A stretch of 8,656 nt of DNA, from assembly GCA_947499775.1 (NCBI GenBank), contig CANMPY010000052.1, forward strand, positions 1 through 8,656, written 5' to 3'. Source of the stretch: Bacteroidota bacterium (GTDB lineage: Bacteria > Bacteroidota > Bacteroidia > NS11-12g > UBA9320). Of this stretch, positions 1 to 6,359 are shown piece by piece; within the stretch, counting starts at the first letter, position 1, and every line of letters begins with the position of its first letter. The position numbers were made by a program, and so were the translations under genes. The notes below the pieces were generated by a model that saw nothing but the letters and a program-made list of their open reading frames with translations, did not search any database and was not told the origin of the DNA.

Positions 1-49
1 TGTTGAAATCCAAAAAATGATTTACGGTCTCATTGCTAAATTATCTTAA
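1..49 (+). CDS. C-terminal end of an upstream gene, possibly a four-helix-bundle (S23-type) protein
   Basis: Frame 2 is open from the window edge and ends with TAA at 47-49. It reads VEIQKMIYGLIAKLS, an amphipathic helix ending in basic residues. From memory, small four-helix-bundle proteins of the 23S intervening-sequence (S23) family in Bacteroidota often end in a similar EI.KML..LI.KL pattern, but fifteen residues cannot prove a family. No competing frame is better. The identification is weak; that some gene ends here is somewhat more likely. Confidence 0.35.
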   Translation, partial: VEIQKMIYGLIAKLS

Positions 50-74
50 AATTTTTATGAATACAAATATTTAA

Positions 75-218
75 AAGAACATTTCTATGTACTATTTACT
101 CAAAAGAACATTTCTCAATACGCTGTACTCAATACTAATAATCTAAAAAAATGAAAATAAATCTCAATATTCAGAAGCACATTTCTCTGTACTCTGTACT
201 AAAAATCTCAATACTATT
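75..218. repeat. Degenerate heptamer repeat patch (TACTCAA-like) with a recurring 12-mer
   Basis: The 12-mer AAGAACATTTCT occurs at 75-86 and 104-115, and once more with one mismatch (AAGCACATTTCT) at 175-186. Each copy runs into 7-bp words in register: TTCTATG-TACTATT-TACTCAA from 83; TTCTCAA-TACGCTG-TACTCAA-TACTAAT from 112; and TTCTCTG-TACTCTG-TACTAAA from 183. ATCTCAA-TACTATT follows from 205 and ends directly before the ATG of the acyl-CoA dehydrogenase. The patch therefore fills nearly all of the gap between the two genes. It encodes no plausible peptide. Its function is unknown. Confidence 0.7.
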
Positions 219-1997
219 ATGGAAAAAATAACCCTCAAAGGCGGCGAATTTCTTATCAAAGACGAACATTTTGCTTCCGTTTTTATACCCGAAGAATTTT
301 CGGAAGAGCAAAAAATGTTTAGCGACATGGCTTCCGACTTTTTAAAAACTAAAGTATGGCCAAATATTGTAAAAATTGATAAGCACGACGACCCAAACCT
401 AATGGTTCGACTAATTGAAGAGGCCGGCGAACTTGGTTTATTAGGTGCTGGTTTGCCCGAGGAATATGGCGGCATGGGTATTGATTTTAATACTGAAACC
501 ATATTAGCTGAGCATCTTGGTCCAAGCCACTCCTTTGGTGTTGCAGTAGCTGCGCATACTGGAATAGGCACACTTCCTATCTTGTATTTTGGAACCGAAC
601 AACAAAAAAATAAATATTTACCAGGATTGGCATCCGGCAAAATAAAAGCCGCCTACTGCCTTACCGAACCAGATAGCGGTAGCGATGCCTTGGCGGCTAA
701 AACAAGAGCCGATCTTACAGACGATGGCAAACATTATGTTATTAATGGCCAAAAAATGTGGATTACCAATGCTGGTTTTGCCAATCTATTAACGGTATTT
801 GCAAAAATTAATGGCGAACATTTTACAGCATTCCTCATCGAGACAGATACACCCGGAATAACTTTAGGCGAAGAAGAAGAAAAACTTGGTATCAAAGGAT
901 CGTCTACGCGCCAAATATTTTTTGAGAATGTAAAAATACCGATTGAAAATTTATTGGGTGAATCTGGCAAAGGACATAAAATTGCATTTAATGTTTTAAA
1001 CATTGGTCGCTATAAATTATGTGCTATGGTGATGGGCGGGTCGAAAGAGGCAACTACCATTGCAGTAAAATACGCAAATGAGAGGAAGCAATTTGGCGTT
1101 CCTATCTCAAGTTTTGGGGCCATTAAACACAAAATTGGCGAGATGGCCGTACGTGTTTTTGCAGCTGAGTCATCCACTTACCGTACCTCTTCCTTAATTA
1201 ATGATAAAATTAATGAATTGGTAAGTGGCGGAACAAACAAGATTGCCGCTAAGTTGCAAGCCGCTGAAGAATTTAGTATTGAATGTGCCATCTTAAAAGT
1301 ATTAGGTTCTGAAGTTTTAGACTATGTAGTCGACGAAGCCGTTCAAATATTTGGTGGAACAGGCTATAGCGAAGAATACCCAGTGGCACGTTTTTATCGC
1401 GATAGCCGAATAAATCGCATATTTGAAGGCACCAATGAAATTAACCGCATGCTAACTGTAGGCATGATGTTGAAGCGAGCCCTTAAGGGACAATTAGATT
1501 TGATGGGACCCGCCTTAAGTATTCAAAAAGATTTAATGAGCATACCTGATTTTGGTGAGGCTCCAGAGGGGTATTTGGCCATTGAAAAAAAATCATTAGG
1601 GCAAGCCAAAAAAGCTATATTGATGGTAGCGGGTGCTGCCGTTCAAAAATTCATGATGGATTTTGAAAAAGAACAAGAAATTATGATGAATTTGGCCGAT
1701 ATGTTAATTGACTTATATGCTGCCGAAAGCACCATTTTAAGGGTCGAAAAGCTTCATAATCTTAAACCAGAAAGTTCAAAATTATTCGAAAATATTGCTA
1801 AATGCTTTTTAAGTGACGCCTTAGAACGCATAAATTTGAATGGAAAACACGCCGTAACCGCCTTTGCCGAAGGCGATGAATTGCGCATGATGCTTTTAGG
1901 GTTAAAACGTTTTACCAAATATGAACCCATTAATACCACTGCTGTTCGCAGAGATGTTGCTAATTATATTATTGAAGCAGGGGGGTATAATTTGTAA
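219..1997 (+). CDS. Acyl-CoA dehydrogenase, long (VLCAD-like) form with C-terminal extension
   Basis: This FAD enzyme oxidises fatty acyl-CoA to trans-2-enoyl-CoA, the first step of cytoplasmic beta-oxidation, passing electrons to electron-transfer flavoprotein. The order is an N-terminal helical domain (about residues 25-140), a middle beta domain with YCLTEPDSGSDA (146-157) and MWITNA (180-185) that contact FAD and substrate, then a C-terminal helical domain. The signature QIFGGTGY lies at 376-383, and RIFEGTNEINR contains the likely catalytic base Glu403, as in mammalian MCAD and VLCAD. About 160 further residues after residue 430 give 592 aa, against roughly 380-400 for short family members; this long form is usual in Bacteroidota. 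ATG 219 is the only ATG after the in-frame stop at 144-146, and the reading from there matches the family start (KGGEFLIK). Chain-length specificity cannot be read from the sequence. In this phylum the gene often follows thiolase and hydroxyacyl-CoA dehydrogenase genes, which would lie outside the window. Confidence 0.95.
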   Translation: MEKITLKGGEFLIKDEHFASVFIPEEFSEEQKMFSDMASDFLKTKVWPNIVKIDKHDDPNLMVRLIEEAGELGLLGAGLPEEYGGMGIDFNTETILAEHLGPSHSFGVAVAAHTGIGTLPILYFGTEQQKNKYLPGLASGKIKAAYCLTEPDSGSDALAAKTRADLTDDGKHYVINGQKMWITNAGFANLLTVFAKINGEHFTAFLIETDTPGITLGEEEEKLGIKGSSTRQIFFENVKIPIENLLGESGKGHKIAFNVLNIGRYKLCAMVMGGSKEATTIAVKYANERKQFGVPISSFGAIKHKIGEMAVRVFAAESSTYRTSSLINDKINELVSGGTNKIAAKLQAAEEFSIECAILKVLGSEVLDYVVDEAVQIFGGTGYSEEYPVARFYRDSRINRIFEGTNEINRMLTVGMMLKRALKGQLDLMGPALSIQKDLMSIPDFGEAPEGYLAIEKKSLGQAKKAILMVAGAAVQKFMMDFEKEQEIMMNLADMLIDLYAAESTILRVEKLHNLKPESSKLFENIAKCFLSDALERINLNGKHAVTAFAEGDELRMMLLGLKRFTKYEPINTTAVRRDVANYIIEAGGYNL

Positions 1998-2036
1998 GGG
2001 TTTGATTTGAAAATTTGAAGATTTGGAAATTCCTGC

Positions 2037-2105
2037 GGGTGAAAGTCCCCCTTGTGTGTTGGGATGTGAAGTGGTCTCGCCAAAGGCGAGAGGGTAAGGG
2101 GATGT
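2037..2105. repeat. REP-like hairpin repeat, copy 1
   Basis: This 69-bp unit is 58/69 identical (my hand count) to the unit at 2147-2215, with no gaps. Two blocks are invariant: GTGAAAGTCCCCC (2039-2051) and the block holding a perfect 7-bp hairpin, TCTCGCC-AAA-GGCGAGA (2075-2091). CCCCTT (2048-2053) could also pair with AAGGGG (2096-2101) to enclose the hairpin, but copy 2 does not keep that outer pairing. No T-tract follows, so it is not a standard terminator. It looks like a dispersed extragenic palindromic element. Its mobility and function are unknown. Confidence 0.75.
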
Positions 2106-2146
2106 ATTTTGAGAAAATTGAAATTGGAAATTGTGAATACCATTTC

Positions 2147-2215
2147 GAGTGAAAGTCCCCCAAGTGAGGTGAAATGTTAAATGGTCTCGCCAAAGGCGAG
2201 AGGATAAGGAGATGT
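2147..2215. repeat. REP-like hairpin repeat, copy 2
   Basis: This is the second copy, offset exactly 110 bp from the first. It keeps GTGAAAGTCCCCC (2149-2161) and the hairpin TCTCGCC-AAA-GGCGAGA (2185-2201) unchanged, while the block between them (2162-2181) carries most of the differences. An extra inverted repeat CATTTC (2141-2146) / GAAATG (2171-2176) brackets the first conserved block here but not in copy 1. Between the copies is AT-rich sequence made of TTGAAAATT-like words, which also precede copy 1, though not at the same spacing. Confidence 0.75.
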
Positions 2216-2307
2216 TTAATGAATAATTGATACCAGGACTGCTTAGCTAATATTTGTATGATTTGAGGATGTTATCTGTAAATTGCCAGAGGCATGGAAA
2301 AAAGTGA

Positions 2308-2322
2308 CTTGCGTGACGCAAG
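2308..2322. repeat. Short inverted repeat CTTGCG-TGA-CGCAAG in an otherwise featureless stretch
   Basis: This is a perfect 6-bp stem with a 3-nt loop, followed by a GC-rich run (ACAGCAGGGGGC) that stands out in an AT-rich gap. No T-tract follows. Apart from this element I see no gene or known RNA motif in 2216-2365. It may be a remnant of another dispersed extragenic repeat. Confidence 0.4.
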
Positions 2323-2365
2323 CCACAGCAGGGGGCACTAGTTAAATATTTGCAGTAGCGATTAT

Positions 2366-2401
2366 AAAAAAGGTTTTCAAAAATATAATAAAGCCTTTTT
2401 T
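2366..2401. terminator. Bidirectional intrinsic terminator between convergent genes
   Basis: AAAAAAGGTTTT (2366-2377) pairs with AAAGCCTTTTTT (2390-2401) as a 12-bp stem with one G-T wobble and a 12-nt loop. The A and T runs sit on either side of a short GC core, so each strand ends in U-rich RNA. It lies 20 bp past the minus-strand stop at 2421 and can serve both that gene and the acyl-CoA dehydrogenase transcript from the left. Confidence 0.65.
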
Positions 2402-2420
2402 AAACCCTATAAATACTAAA

Positions 2421-3497
2421 CTATTGCGCTTCGAGTTTTACAAATTTTTGAACCAGCACGTGTTCGCCAAAAATAAAGCGGAGGTAATAAACCCCGGCAG
2501 GTAAGGCATGTTTTAATCCTCCTATTTCGCCACTATGAAACCCTGCGTTTTGTGATTGGTTATTAGCAATAATTTGGTTGTGTTTGCCTGTAATATCATA
2601 AAGTGAGATGGAAACTGGTAGGTCGTTTTTTAGGAAATAATTATACGTAATTTTATCGCTGAAAGGATTGGGGAATACGTTTACAGAAACACCCGTATTA
2701 GTTTTATTTTTAACCGTAATGCCTGAATTTATAGGTAAACTATTTTTAGTAAAAGTGTTATTCTGAGGAAAATAAACCGAAGCAGTTTTAGTAATCTCAG
2801 GTGTTAAAAGGTTAGGGTACTTGTTTTCGACAATACTTAAAATCAAAACAGGGTACCTGTAGCCCTCGGCATACCAGGCATATTTAACAATACTAACATT
2901 TACGTGTCCGCAAGGATTAACCTGAACTCCTTTTTTAACAGATTTTACCCGCATTGTATTTTCAAGAATTAAATTATTTGGCATAATCAAGGTTCCATAA
3001 GCATCTGCATGAAAAGAATGCTCGCCCGTAAAATCGATTCTATAATTATCGTTAAACATGGCTACACCTGTAAACGCATCAGAATAGTGATCACCATATG
3101 AAAATGGGTATTTCATTTTCAAAACAGGATCGGAATAAACCATAGTCATGTTTTTTGTTTTGTTAATATAACCCACTTCTTCCAATGAATTATCGGTTAA
3201 GCGCATTAGGTAATCATATCCGTCATCAAGAATTGACAAATTAGCATTTGCATTATTTTGTGTTTTATCTGACGTTATAGGCTGAAACGATGTAACCTTA
3301 TTCATTTCGGTTAACTGGATTTGAGAGTAATCCCAAACTTGATTGGGCCCACTGTTGCCTGGATCAACATACTGCATGTCGCGATAAGTGCAAGATTCTC
3401 CTATTTTTAGGGCATGGTCCTGCAACGTCAATGTGGTTTGTGCAAATGCACCAACACAGAACAAAGATATAATTGTGGTAGAAAACAGTTTTCGCAT
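2421..3497 (-). CDS. Secreted protein of unknown function with T9SS type A sorting domain
   Basis: The product is 358 aa. Residues 1-19 form a signal peptide (basic start, hydrophobic core, GAFA before Q20) for Sec export. Residues 270-358 are a typical T9SS type A C-terminal domain, with VFPNPFSDKI, ISLYDITGK, LPAGVYYLRF and a final VQKFVKLE strand. This domain directs proteins across the outer membrane and is normally removed, leaving the protein on the surface or released. The middle (20-269) has no catalytic motif I recognise. Its start (DHALKIGESCTYRD, then GPNQVWDYSQI) resembles a region seen in many uncharacterised Bacteroidota T9SS cargo proteins. The start ATG is 25 nt from a candidate promoter box. 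The gene stands alone, convergent with the acyl-CoA dehydrogenase and divergent from the helicase gene. Confidence 0.88.
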   Translation of the reverse strand: MRKLFSTTIISLFCVGAFAQTTLTLQDHALKIGESCTYRDMQYVDPGNSGPNQVWDYSQIQLTEMNKVTSFQPITSDKTQNNANANLSILDDGYDYLMRLTDNSLEEVGYINKTKNMTMVYSDPVLKMKYPFSYGDHYSDAFTGVAMFNDNYRIDFTGEHSFHADAYGTLIMPNNLILENTMRVKSVKKGVQVNPCGHVNVSIVKYAWYAEGYRYPVLILSIVENKYPNLLTPEITKTASVYFPQNNTFTKNSLPINSGITVKNKTNTGVSVNVFPNPFSDKITYNYFLKNDLPVSISLYDITGKHNQIIANNQSQNAGFHSGEIGGLKHALPAGVYYLRFIFGEHVLVQKFVKLEAQ

Positions 3498-3521
3498 TGT
3501 AATTTAATAATATTTCAAGTG

Positions 3522-3550
3522 CAATTATAACATATTAATAAGAGAATCAA
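3522..3550 (-). promoter_or_regulatory. Candidate Bacteroidota-type promoter of the T9SS protein gene
   Basis: On the minus strand, TTG (plus 3548-3550) is followed after 18 nt by TATAATTG (plus 3522-3529), which is one mismatch from the -7 consensus TAnnTTTG. Transcription would start about 15-20 nt before the ATG at 3497. The match is good, but such AT-rich words also occur by chance. Confidence 0.4.
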
Positions 3551-3639
3551 TTGCCATCTTCGATGAGTTTCGGAAAAGAAATCCCCATGTTTTAAGCGAA
3601 TTGCTTTATGCATGTTTCATCTAAAAAGCTTACGCTTTC

Positions 3640-3669
3640 TTGAACTCTCCCCAAAATAGCCTACCTTCG
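3640..3669 (+). promoter_or_regulatory. Promoter of the DEAD-box helicase gene
   Basis: TTG (3640-3642), a 19-nt spacer, then TACCTTCG (3662-3669) followed by CAGCAC. This fits the Bacteroidota housekeeping promoter (-33 TTG, -7 TAnnTTTG with the common TTCG variant) at the right spacing. Transcription would start near 3675, giving a leader of about 120 nt before the ATG at 3795. Confidence 0.6.
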
Positions 3670-3732
3670 CAGCACTATTAAAATTTAAAAACACAACTTA
3701 TTCTTTACAATTCTTACTCTTTTCCTTTTCGA

Positions 3733-3771
3733 TATCGCTCTTTCAGGATTTTAGATTCAATTACAGCGATA
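3733..3771 (+). promoter_or_regulatory. Possible stem-loop in the helicase mRNA leader
   Basis: TATCGCT (3733-3739) is perfectly complementary to AGCGATA (3765-3771), giving a 7-bp stem with a 25-nt loop, 23 nt before the start codon. A competing small palindrome CGATATCG lies at 3730-3737. Long structured leaders are known to control cold-induced DEAD-box helicase genes in other bacteria, so a temperature- or helicase-sensitive role is possible here. The sequence alone does not show it. Confidence 0.3.
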
Positions 3772-3794
3772 ACAAAACACTCATTCAAACATAA

Positions 3795-5051
3795 ATGTCA
3801 TTCCAAAATTTAAAACTTATTGAGCCTATATTAAATGCGCTTAAAACCGAAGGTTATACTACACCAACTCCCATTCAACTTCAATCCATTCCAATAATAT
3901 TAGACGGCCATGACCTTTTAGGATGTGCACAAACAGGTACAGGCAAAACTGCCGCATTTGCCATTCCTATTTTACAATTGCTAAAGGGCCGACAAATTGT
4001 GCATGAACAAAGAAGGATAAAAGCACTTATACTAACACCAACACGTGAATTAGCCATTCAAATTGATGAAAGTTTTTCGGCCTACGGCCGTCATTGTGGT
4101 CTTAATCACTTAGTTATTTTTGGAGGCGTTTCGCAATTGCCCCAAACAAACTCATTAAAAAGGGGTATTGATATTCTTACTGCTACTCCAGGGCGCTTAC
4201 TCGACCTAATGACTCAAGGCTTTATTGATCTACGAAATTTAGAAATTTTGGTTTTGGACGAAGCCGACCGTATGCTTGATATGGGTTTTATTAATGATGT
4301 TAAAAAAATAATTGCTAAAGTTCCTGCCAAACGCCAAACACTTTTCTTCTCGGCCACTATGCCATTAGAAATTCAAAAGTTATCAAATACAATTTTATAT
4401 AAACCACAGCACGTAGAAGTTTCGCCTGTTTCATCTACCGCTAATACAGTTCAACAAGGGATATATTTAGTTGAAAAAAGCGACAAAAAAGCATTGCTTA
4501 ACCATTTACTTCAAGACAAAAACATAAAATCGGCCTTAGTATTTACACGCACCAAACATGGCGCCGACAAGGTAGTGAAAGATTTATCTAAAGTTGGAAT
4601 AGGCGCAGAGGCCATTCATGGCAATAAATCACAAAATGCCAGACAGCGGGCTTTAACAAATTTTAAAAGCGGAGCAACGCGAATATTAATTGCTACAGAT
4701 ATTGCGGCAAGGGGTATTGATGTTGACGATTTATCACACGTTATAAATTATGAATTACCAAATATTCCCGAAACCTATGTTCATCGAATTGGGAGAACCG
4801 GACGTGCAGGAGCAAGCGGAATAGCATTATCCTTTTGTGATGCAGAAGAAAAAGAATATTTAAGAGATATTAATAAGCTGATTGGTAAAAATGTTCCTAT
4901 AATGAGCGACCATCCTTATCAAATGCGAAACACCTCTATTGAAAAAATACAGAATCAACCGGGAGATAATAATAAAAAAGGGCATTCAAAACCAAATTCA
5001 GACCGTGGATCAGGCCAATGGAGAAATGGACGTGGAAGAGGCCGGGGATAA
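3795..5051 (+). CDS. rhlE: DEAD-box ATP-dependent RNA helicase, RhlE type
   Basis: This cytoplasmic ATP-dependent helicase unwinds RNA duplexes; RhlE-like members act in ribosome assembly and RNA turnover, often in the cold. All core motifs are present in order: Q motif (F3 and TPTPIQ, Q28), Walker A AQTGTGKT (45-52), Ia PTRELA (82-87), Ib TPGR (131-134), II DEAD (155-158), III SAT (186-188), IV VFTRTK (249-254), V ATDIAARGIDV (300-310) and VI HRIGRTGR (330-337). The core ends near residue 375. A short, disordered basic tail rich in Gly, Asn and Arg ends GRGRGRG, likely a nonspecific RNA contact. At 418 aa it is a compact family member without the RNA-binding domain of DbpA or the long tail of DeaD. 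An in-frame TAA at 3792-3794 directly before the ATG fixes the start. The subfamily name rests on the short tail and overall sequence feel; DEAD-box membership is certain. Confidence 0.93.
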   Translation: MSFQNLKLIEPILNALKTEGYTTPTPIQLQSIPIILDGHDLLGCAQTGTGKTAAFAIPILQLLKGRQIVHEQRRIKALILTPTRELAIQIDESFSAYGRHCGLNHLVIFGGVSQLPQTNSLKRGIDILTATPGRLLDLMTQGFIDLRNLEILVLDEADRMLDMGFINDVKKIIAKVPAKRQTLFFSATMPLEIQKLSNTILYKPQHVEVSPVSSTANTVQQGIYLVEKSDKKALLNHLLQDKNIKSALVFTRTKHGADKVVKDLSKVGIGAEAIHGNKSQNARQRALTNFKSGATRILIATDIAARGIDVDDLSHVINYELPNIPETYVHRIGRTGRAGASGIALSFCDAEEKEYLRDINKLIGKNVPIMSDHPYQMRNTSIEKIQNQPGDNNKKGHSKPNSDRGSGQWRNGRGRGRG

Positions 5052-5079
5052 TAAATCTTACACCGCTATTGGTGCCTTT

Positions 5080-5107
5080 ATCCCTGGATGAGGGGTCATA
5101 ATTTTTT
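5080..5107 (+). terminator. Likely intrinsic terminator after the helicase gene
   Basis: ATCCCT (5080-5085), loop GGATG, AGGGGT (5091-5096), with one T-G pair, then CATAA and a run of six T (5102-5107). The stem is short and the T-run starts 5 nt late, so it is a moderate candidate. A weaker hairpin, CACC-GCTATT-GGTG (5061-5074), lies just before it. Confidence 0.45.
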
Positions 5108-5183
5108 ACCTCAAAATCTTCAAAATCAAAAAGGGTGGTTTTGGTGGTATTTAGCTCCAGGGTTTGATATTTCCATAGTTCAA

Positions 5184-5216
5184 GGCTTCTTTGCTACCTT
5201 AGTTTGCAAAAAAGGC
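5184..5216. terminator. Weak hairpin at the 3' end of the beta-barrel gene, possible terminator
   Basis: GGCTTCTTTGC (5184-5194) pairs with GCAAAAAAGGC (5206-5216) at 9 of 11 positions across an 11-nt loop. It lies about 20 bp beyond the minus-strand stop at 5237. The U-rich arm on the minus strand is on the 5' side, which is not ideal for termination in that direction. Nothing else is evident between the helicase stop and 5237. Confidence 0.25.
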
Positions 5217-5236
5217 ATTGTTCCAATAGTTTATAC

Positions 5237-5959
5237 CTACTTTTCTTTAAAACGATACGAAATCAAAAGAATGGCCGAAGGTTTAAGATGAAGGCCGTAA
5301 CTAACGGTCGGTTCGTACTTCTCAGCATATTTTGCATCTTCGATGGTTTGATCGCTAATTCTATATCTATTTGATTTATATTGTTCTGAATTTCGAGTTA
5401 AAGTAAGGTTTAAGCGAGGTTCAAGAAATATAAACAAGTCGGGCATAAGTTTATATTGAACGCCTATAAATGGGTTATAATATAGGCGCATGTCGTTCCC
5501 TTTTGATTCATTTCTTACTGCATTGTAAATGCGGACGGTATCATTTAAATAGGAATAATAAATATTTTCAGTGCGTTTTGAATTATAATTTGAGAAGGTA
5601 AATCCTACATCAAATCCTTTATAAAACCTAAACTTGTCATTTGTACTCATTTCTTTTTCTTTACCAATATATAAGCCTAATCCGTAGGAGAATGATTCAT
5701 TTTTTTTCAAATTATCAGCAATTGCATTCGCGTTATAAATATTAGACTGAAATGGATTACTTGATTCCATCGACAAGTCGAATGCAGTAATTTGTATCCT
5801 TAAGGCCGACTTAAAATCAGGCTTGTACTTCCGGTACATAATATTGCTGGTATGTCCGTTAAATAATACGCCTGTGCCAACGGATAATTCTTTTGTTTGG
5901 GCAATAGCATTAATAGAGAAAAGAATGATAATGAAAATAAAAAGGATTTGCTTTTTCAT
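5237..5959 (-). CDS. Putative outer-membrane beta-barrel protein, function unknown
   Basis: The product is 240 aa. Residues 1-20 form a signal peptide (MKKQ, long Ile/Phe/Leu core, AIA before Q21). The rest is rich in alternating polar/aromatic strands with Gly turns (for example SYGLGLYIGKEKE, FYKGFDVGFTFSNYNS, YYNPFIGVQYKLM, FIFLEPRLNLTLTRN) and ends with a strand LLISYRFKEK. This is typical of small 8- to 10-stranded outer-membrane barrels, and there is no T9SS sorting domain. I cannot assign a specific family. Its ATG overlaps the stop of the upstream regulator frame in ATGA (plus 5956-5959), so the two were probably translated as a coupled pair from one mRNA. The nonsense codon upstream may therefore affect its expression as well. 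Confidence 0.75.
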   Translation of the reverse strand: MKKQILFIFIIILFSINAIAQTKELSVGTGVLFNGHTSNIMYRKYKPDFKSALRIQITAFDLSMESSNPFQSNIYNANAIADNLKKNESFSYGLGLYIGKEKEMSTNDKFRFYKGFDVGFTFSNYNSKRTENIYYSYLNDTVRIYNAVRNESKGNDMRLYYNPFIGVQYKLMPDLFIFLEPRLNLTLTRNSEQYKSNRYRISDQTIEDAKYAEKYEPTVSYGLHLKPSAILLISYRFKEK

Positions 5960-6273
5960 AAATTTAATTTGTTTTTTATTTGGGTTAATGATTCTTTTAT
6001 TTCGTCTAAATCTTCGGTTACTCTTTCGAGCGAATGGGATAGGATAACTTTTTCATCCCCCTCATTAGCAGAGTTGGTGGGTGCAAAATTTACTAAATCT
6101 TCCAGACTAATTTTATAAAGGTCGGCCAATTTTTTTGCACGTTCCATATCTAATTTAGAGGATCCGTTTTCCAATGCACTTTAAGCGCTTTTCGACATAT
6201 TAAGATAAATGGCGACTTCCTGAGAACTCAAATTTATCTGATTTCGATAAAATTTTAAATTCTTATGCATCAT
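5956..6273 (-). pseudogene. XRE-family helix-turn-helix regulator interrupted by an in-frame TAA
   Basis: From ATG at 6273 the minus strand reads MMHKNLKFYRNQINLSSQEV then AIYLNMSKSA, meets TAA at codon 31 (plus 6181-6183), and continues in the same frame as SALENGSSKLDMERAKKLAD and LYKISLEDLVNF to TGA at 5956-5958. Joined, this is a complete 105-codon regulator with an XRE/HTH_3 DNA-binding domain (about codons 5-65) and a C-terminal coiled-coil-like helix (SLERVTEDLDEIKESLTQIK). Family members commonly have Tyr or another residue at the stop position (SxSxYSxxENG), so a single change from TAT or TAC to TAA would explain it. The rest of the frame is intact, which suggests a recent mutation or a sequencing error. 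Restart at TTG 6174 would give only the second half, without a working HTH. It forms an ATGA overlap with the barrel gene. Its normal role was probably local repression or activation; the target is unknown. Confidence 0.8.
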
Positions 6274-6304
6274 ATTCCAAAATTCAGTTAAAAATTCCAA
6301 TAAT

Positions 6305-6334
6305 CAAAATTTATTATTAAGGAAAGTGATTCAA
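6305..6334 (-). promoter_or_regulatory. Candidate promoter of the regulator/beta-barrel pair
   Basis: On the minus strand, TTG (plus 6332-6334), a 19-nt spacer, then AAATTTTG (plus 6305-6312), one mismatch from TAnnTTTG. The spacing is the expected one and the start would lie about 25 nt before ATG 6273. Confidence 0.4.
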
Positions 6335-6339
6335 ATTTG
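6310..6339 (+). promoter_or_regulatory. Weak candidate promoter of the divergent T9SS gene
   Basis: On the plus strand, TTT (6310-6312), 19 nt, then CAAATTTG (6332-6339), one mismatch from TAnnTTTG and without the -33 TTG. It overlaps the minus-strand candidate almost completely. CAAATTTG is itself a palindrome and could instead be an operator half. Confidence 0.25.
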
Positions 6340-6359
6340 CTATAAGCTAATTCTATCAG

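Noticed and set aside
1..218. Diversity-generating retroelement (four-helix-bundle accessory protein plus repeats)
   Set aside because: There is no reverse transcriptase, and no template/variable repeat pair with adenine-specific changes in the window; the repeats are simple heptamers.
164..1003. Minus-strand open frames opposite the acyl-CoA dehydrogenase (164-640 and 734-1003; also 1754-1939)
   Set aside because: They are antisense to a strongly supported enzyme, with no recognisable domains or signal sequences.
1969..2193. Minus-strand open frame of 74 codons across the repeat region
   Set aside because: It is made mostly of the two 69-bp repeats read as protein, giving two similar peptide stretches; low-complexity ends and overlap with the acyl-CoA dehydrogenase stop argue against a real gene.
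2037..2215. CRISPR array
   Set aside because: There are only two diverged units, each with an internal hairpin, and no third repeat or cas gene.
5088..5291. Plus-strand 67-codon open frame after the helicase
   Set aside because: It starts inside the likely terminator hairpin, overlaps the barrel gene antisense, and shows no family features.
5823..6118. Two plus-strand open frames opposite the barrel and regulator genes
   Set aside because: They are antisense shadows of the coupled minus-strand pair; their hydrophobic stretches arise from the complement of the barrel signal peptide.
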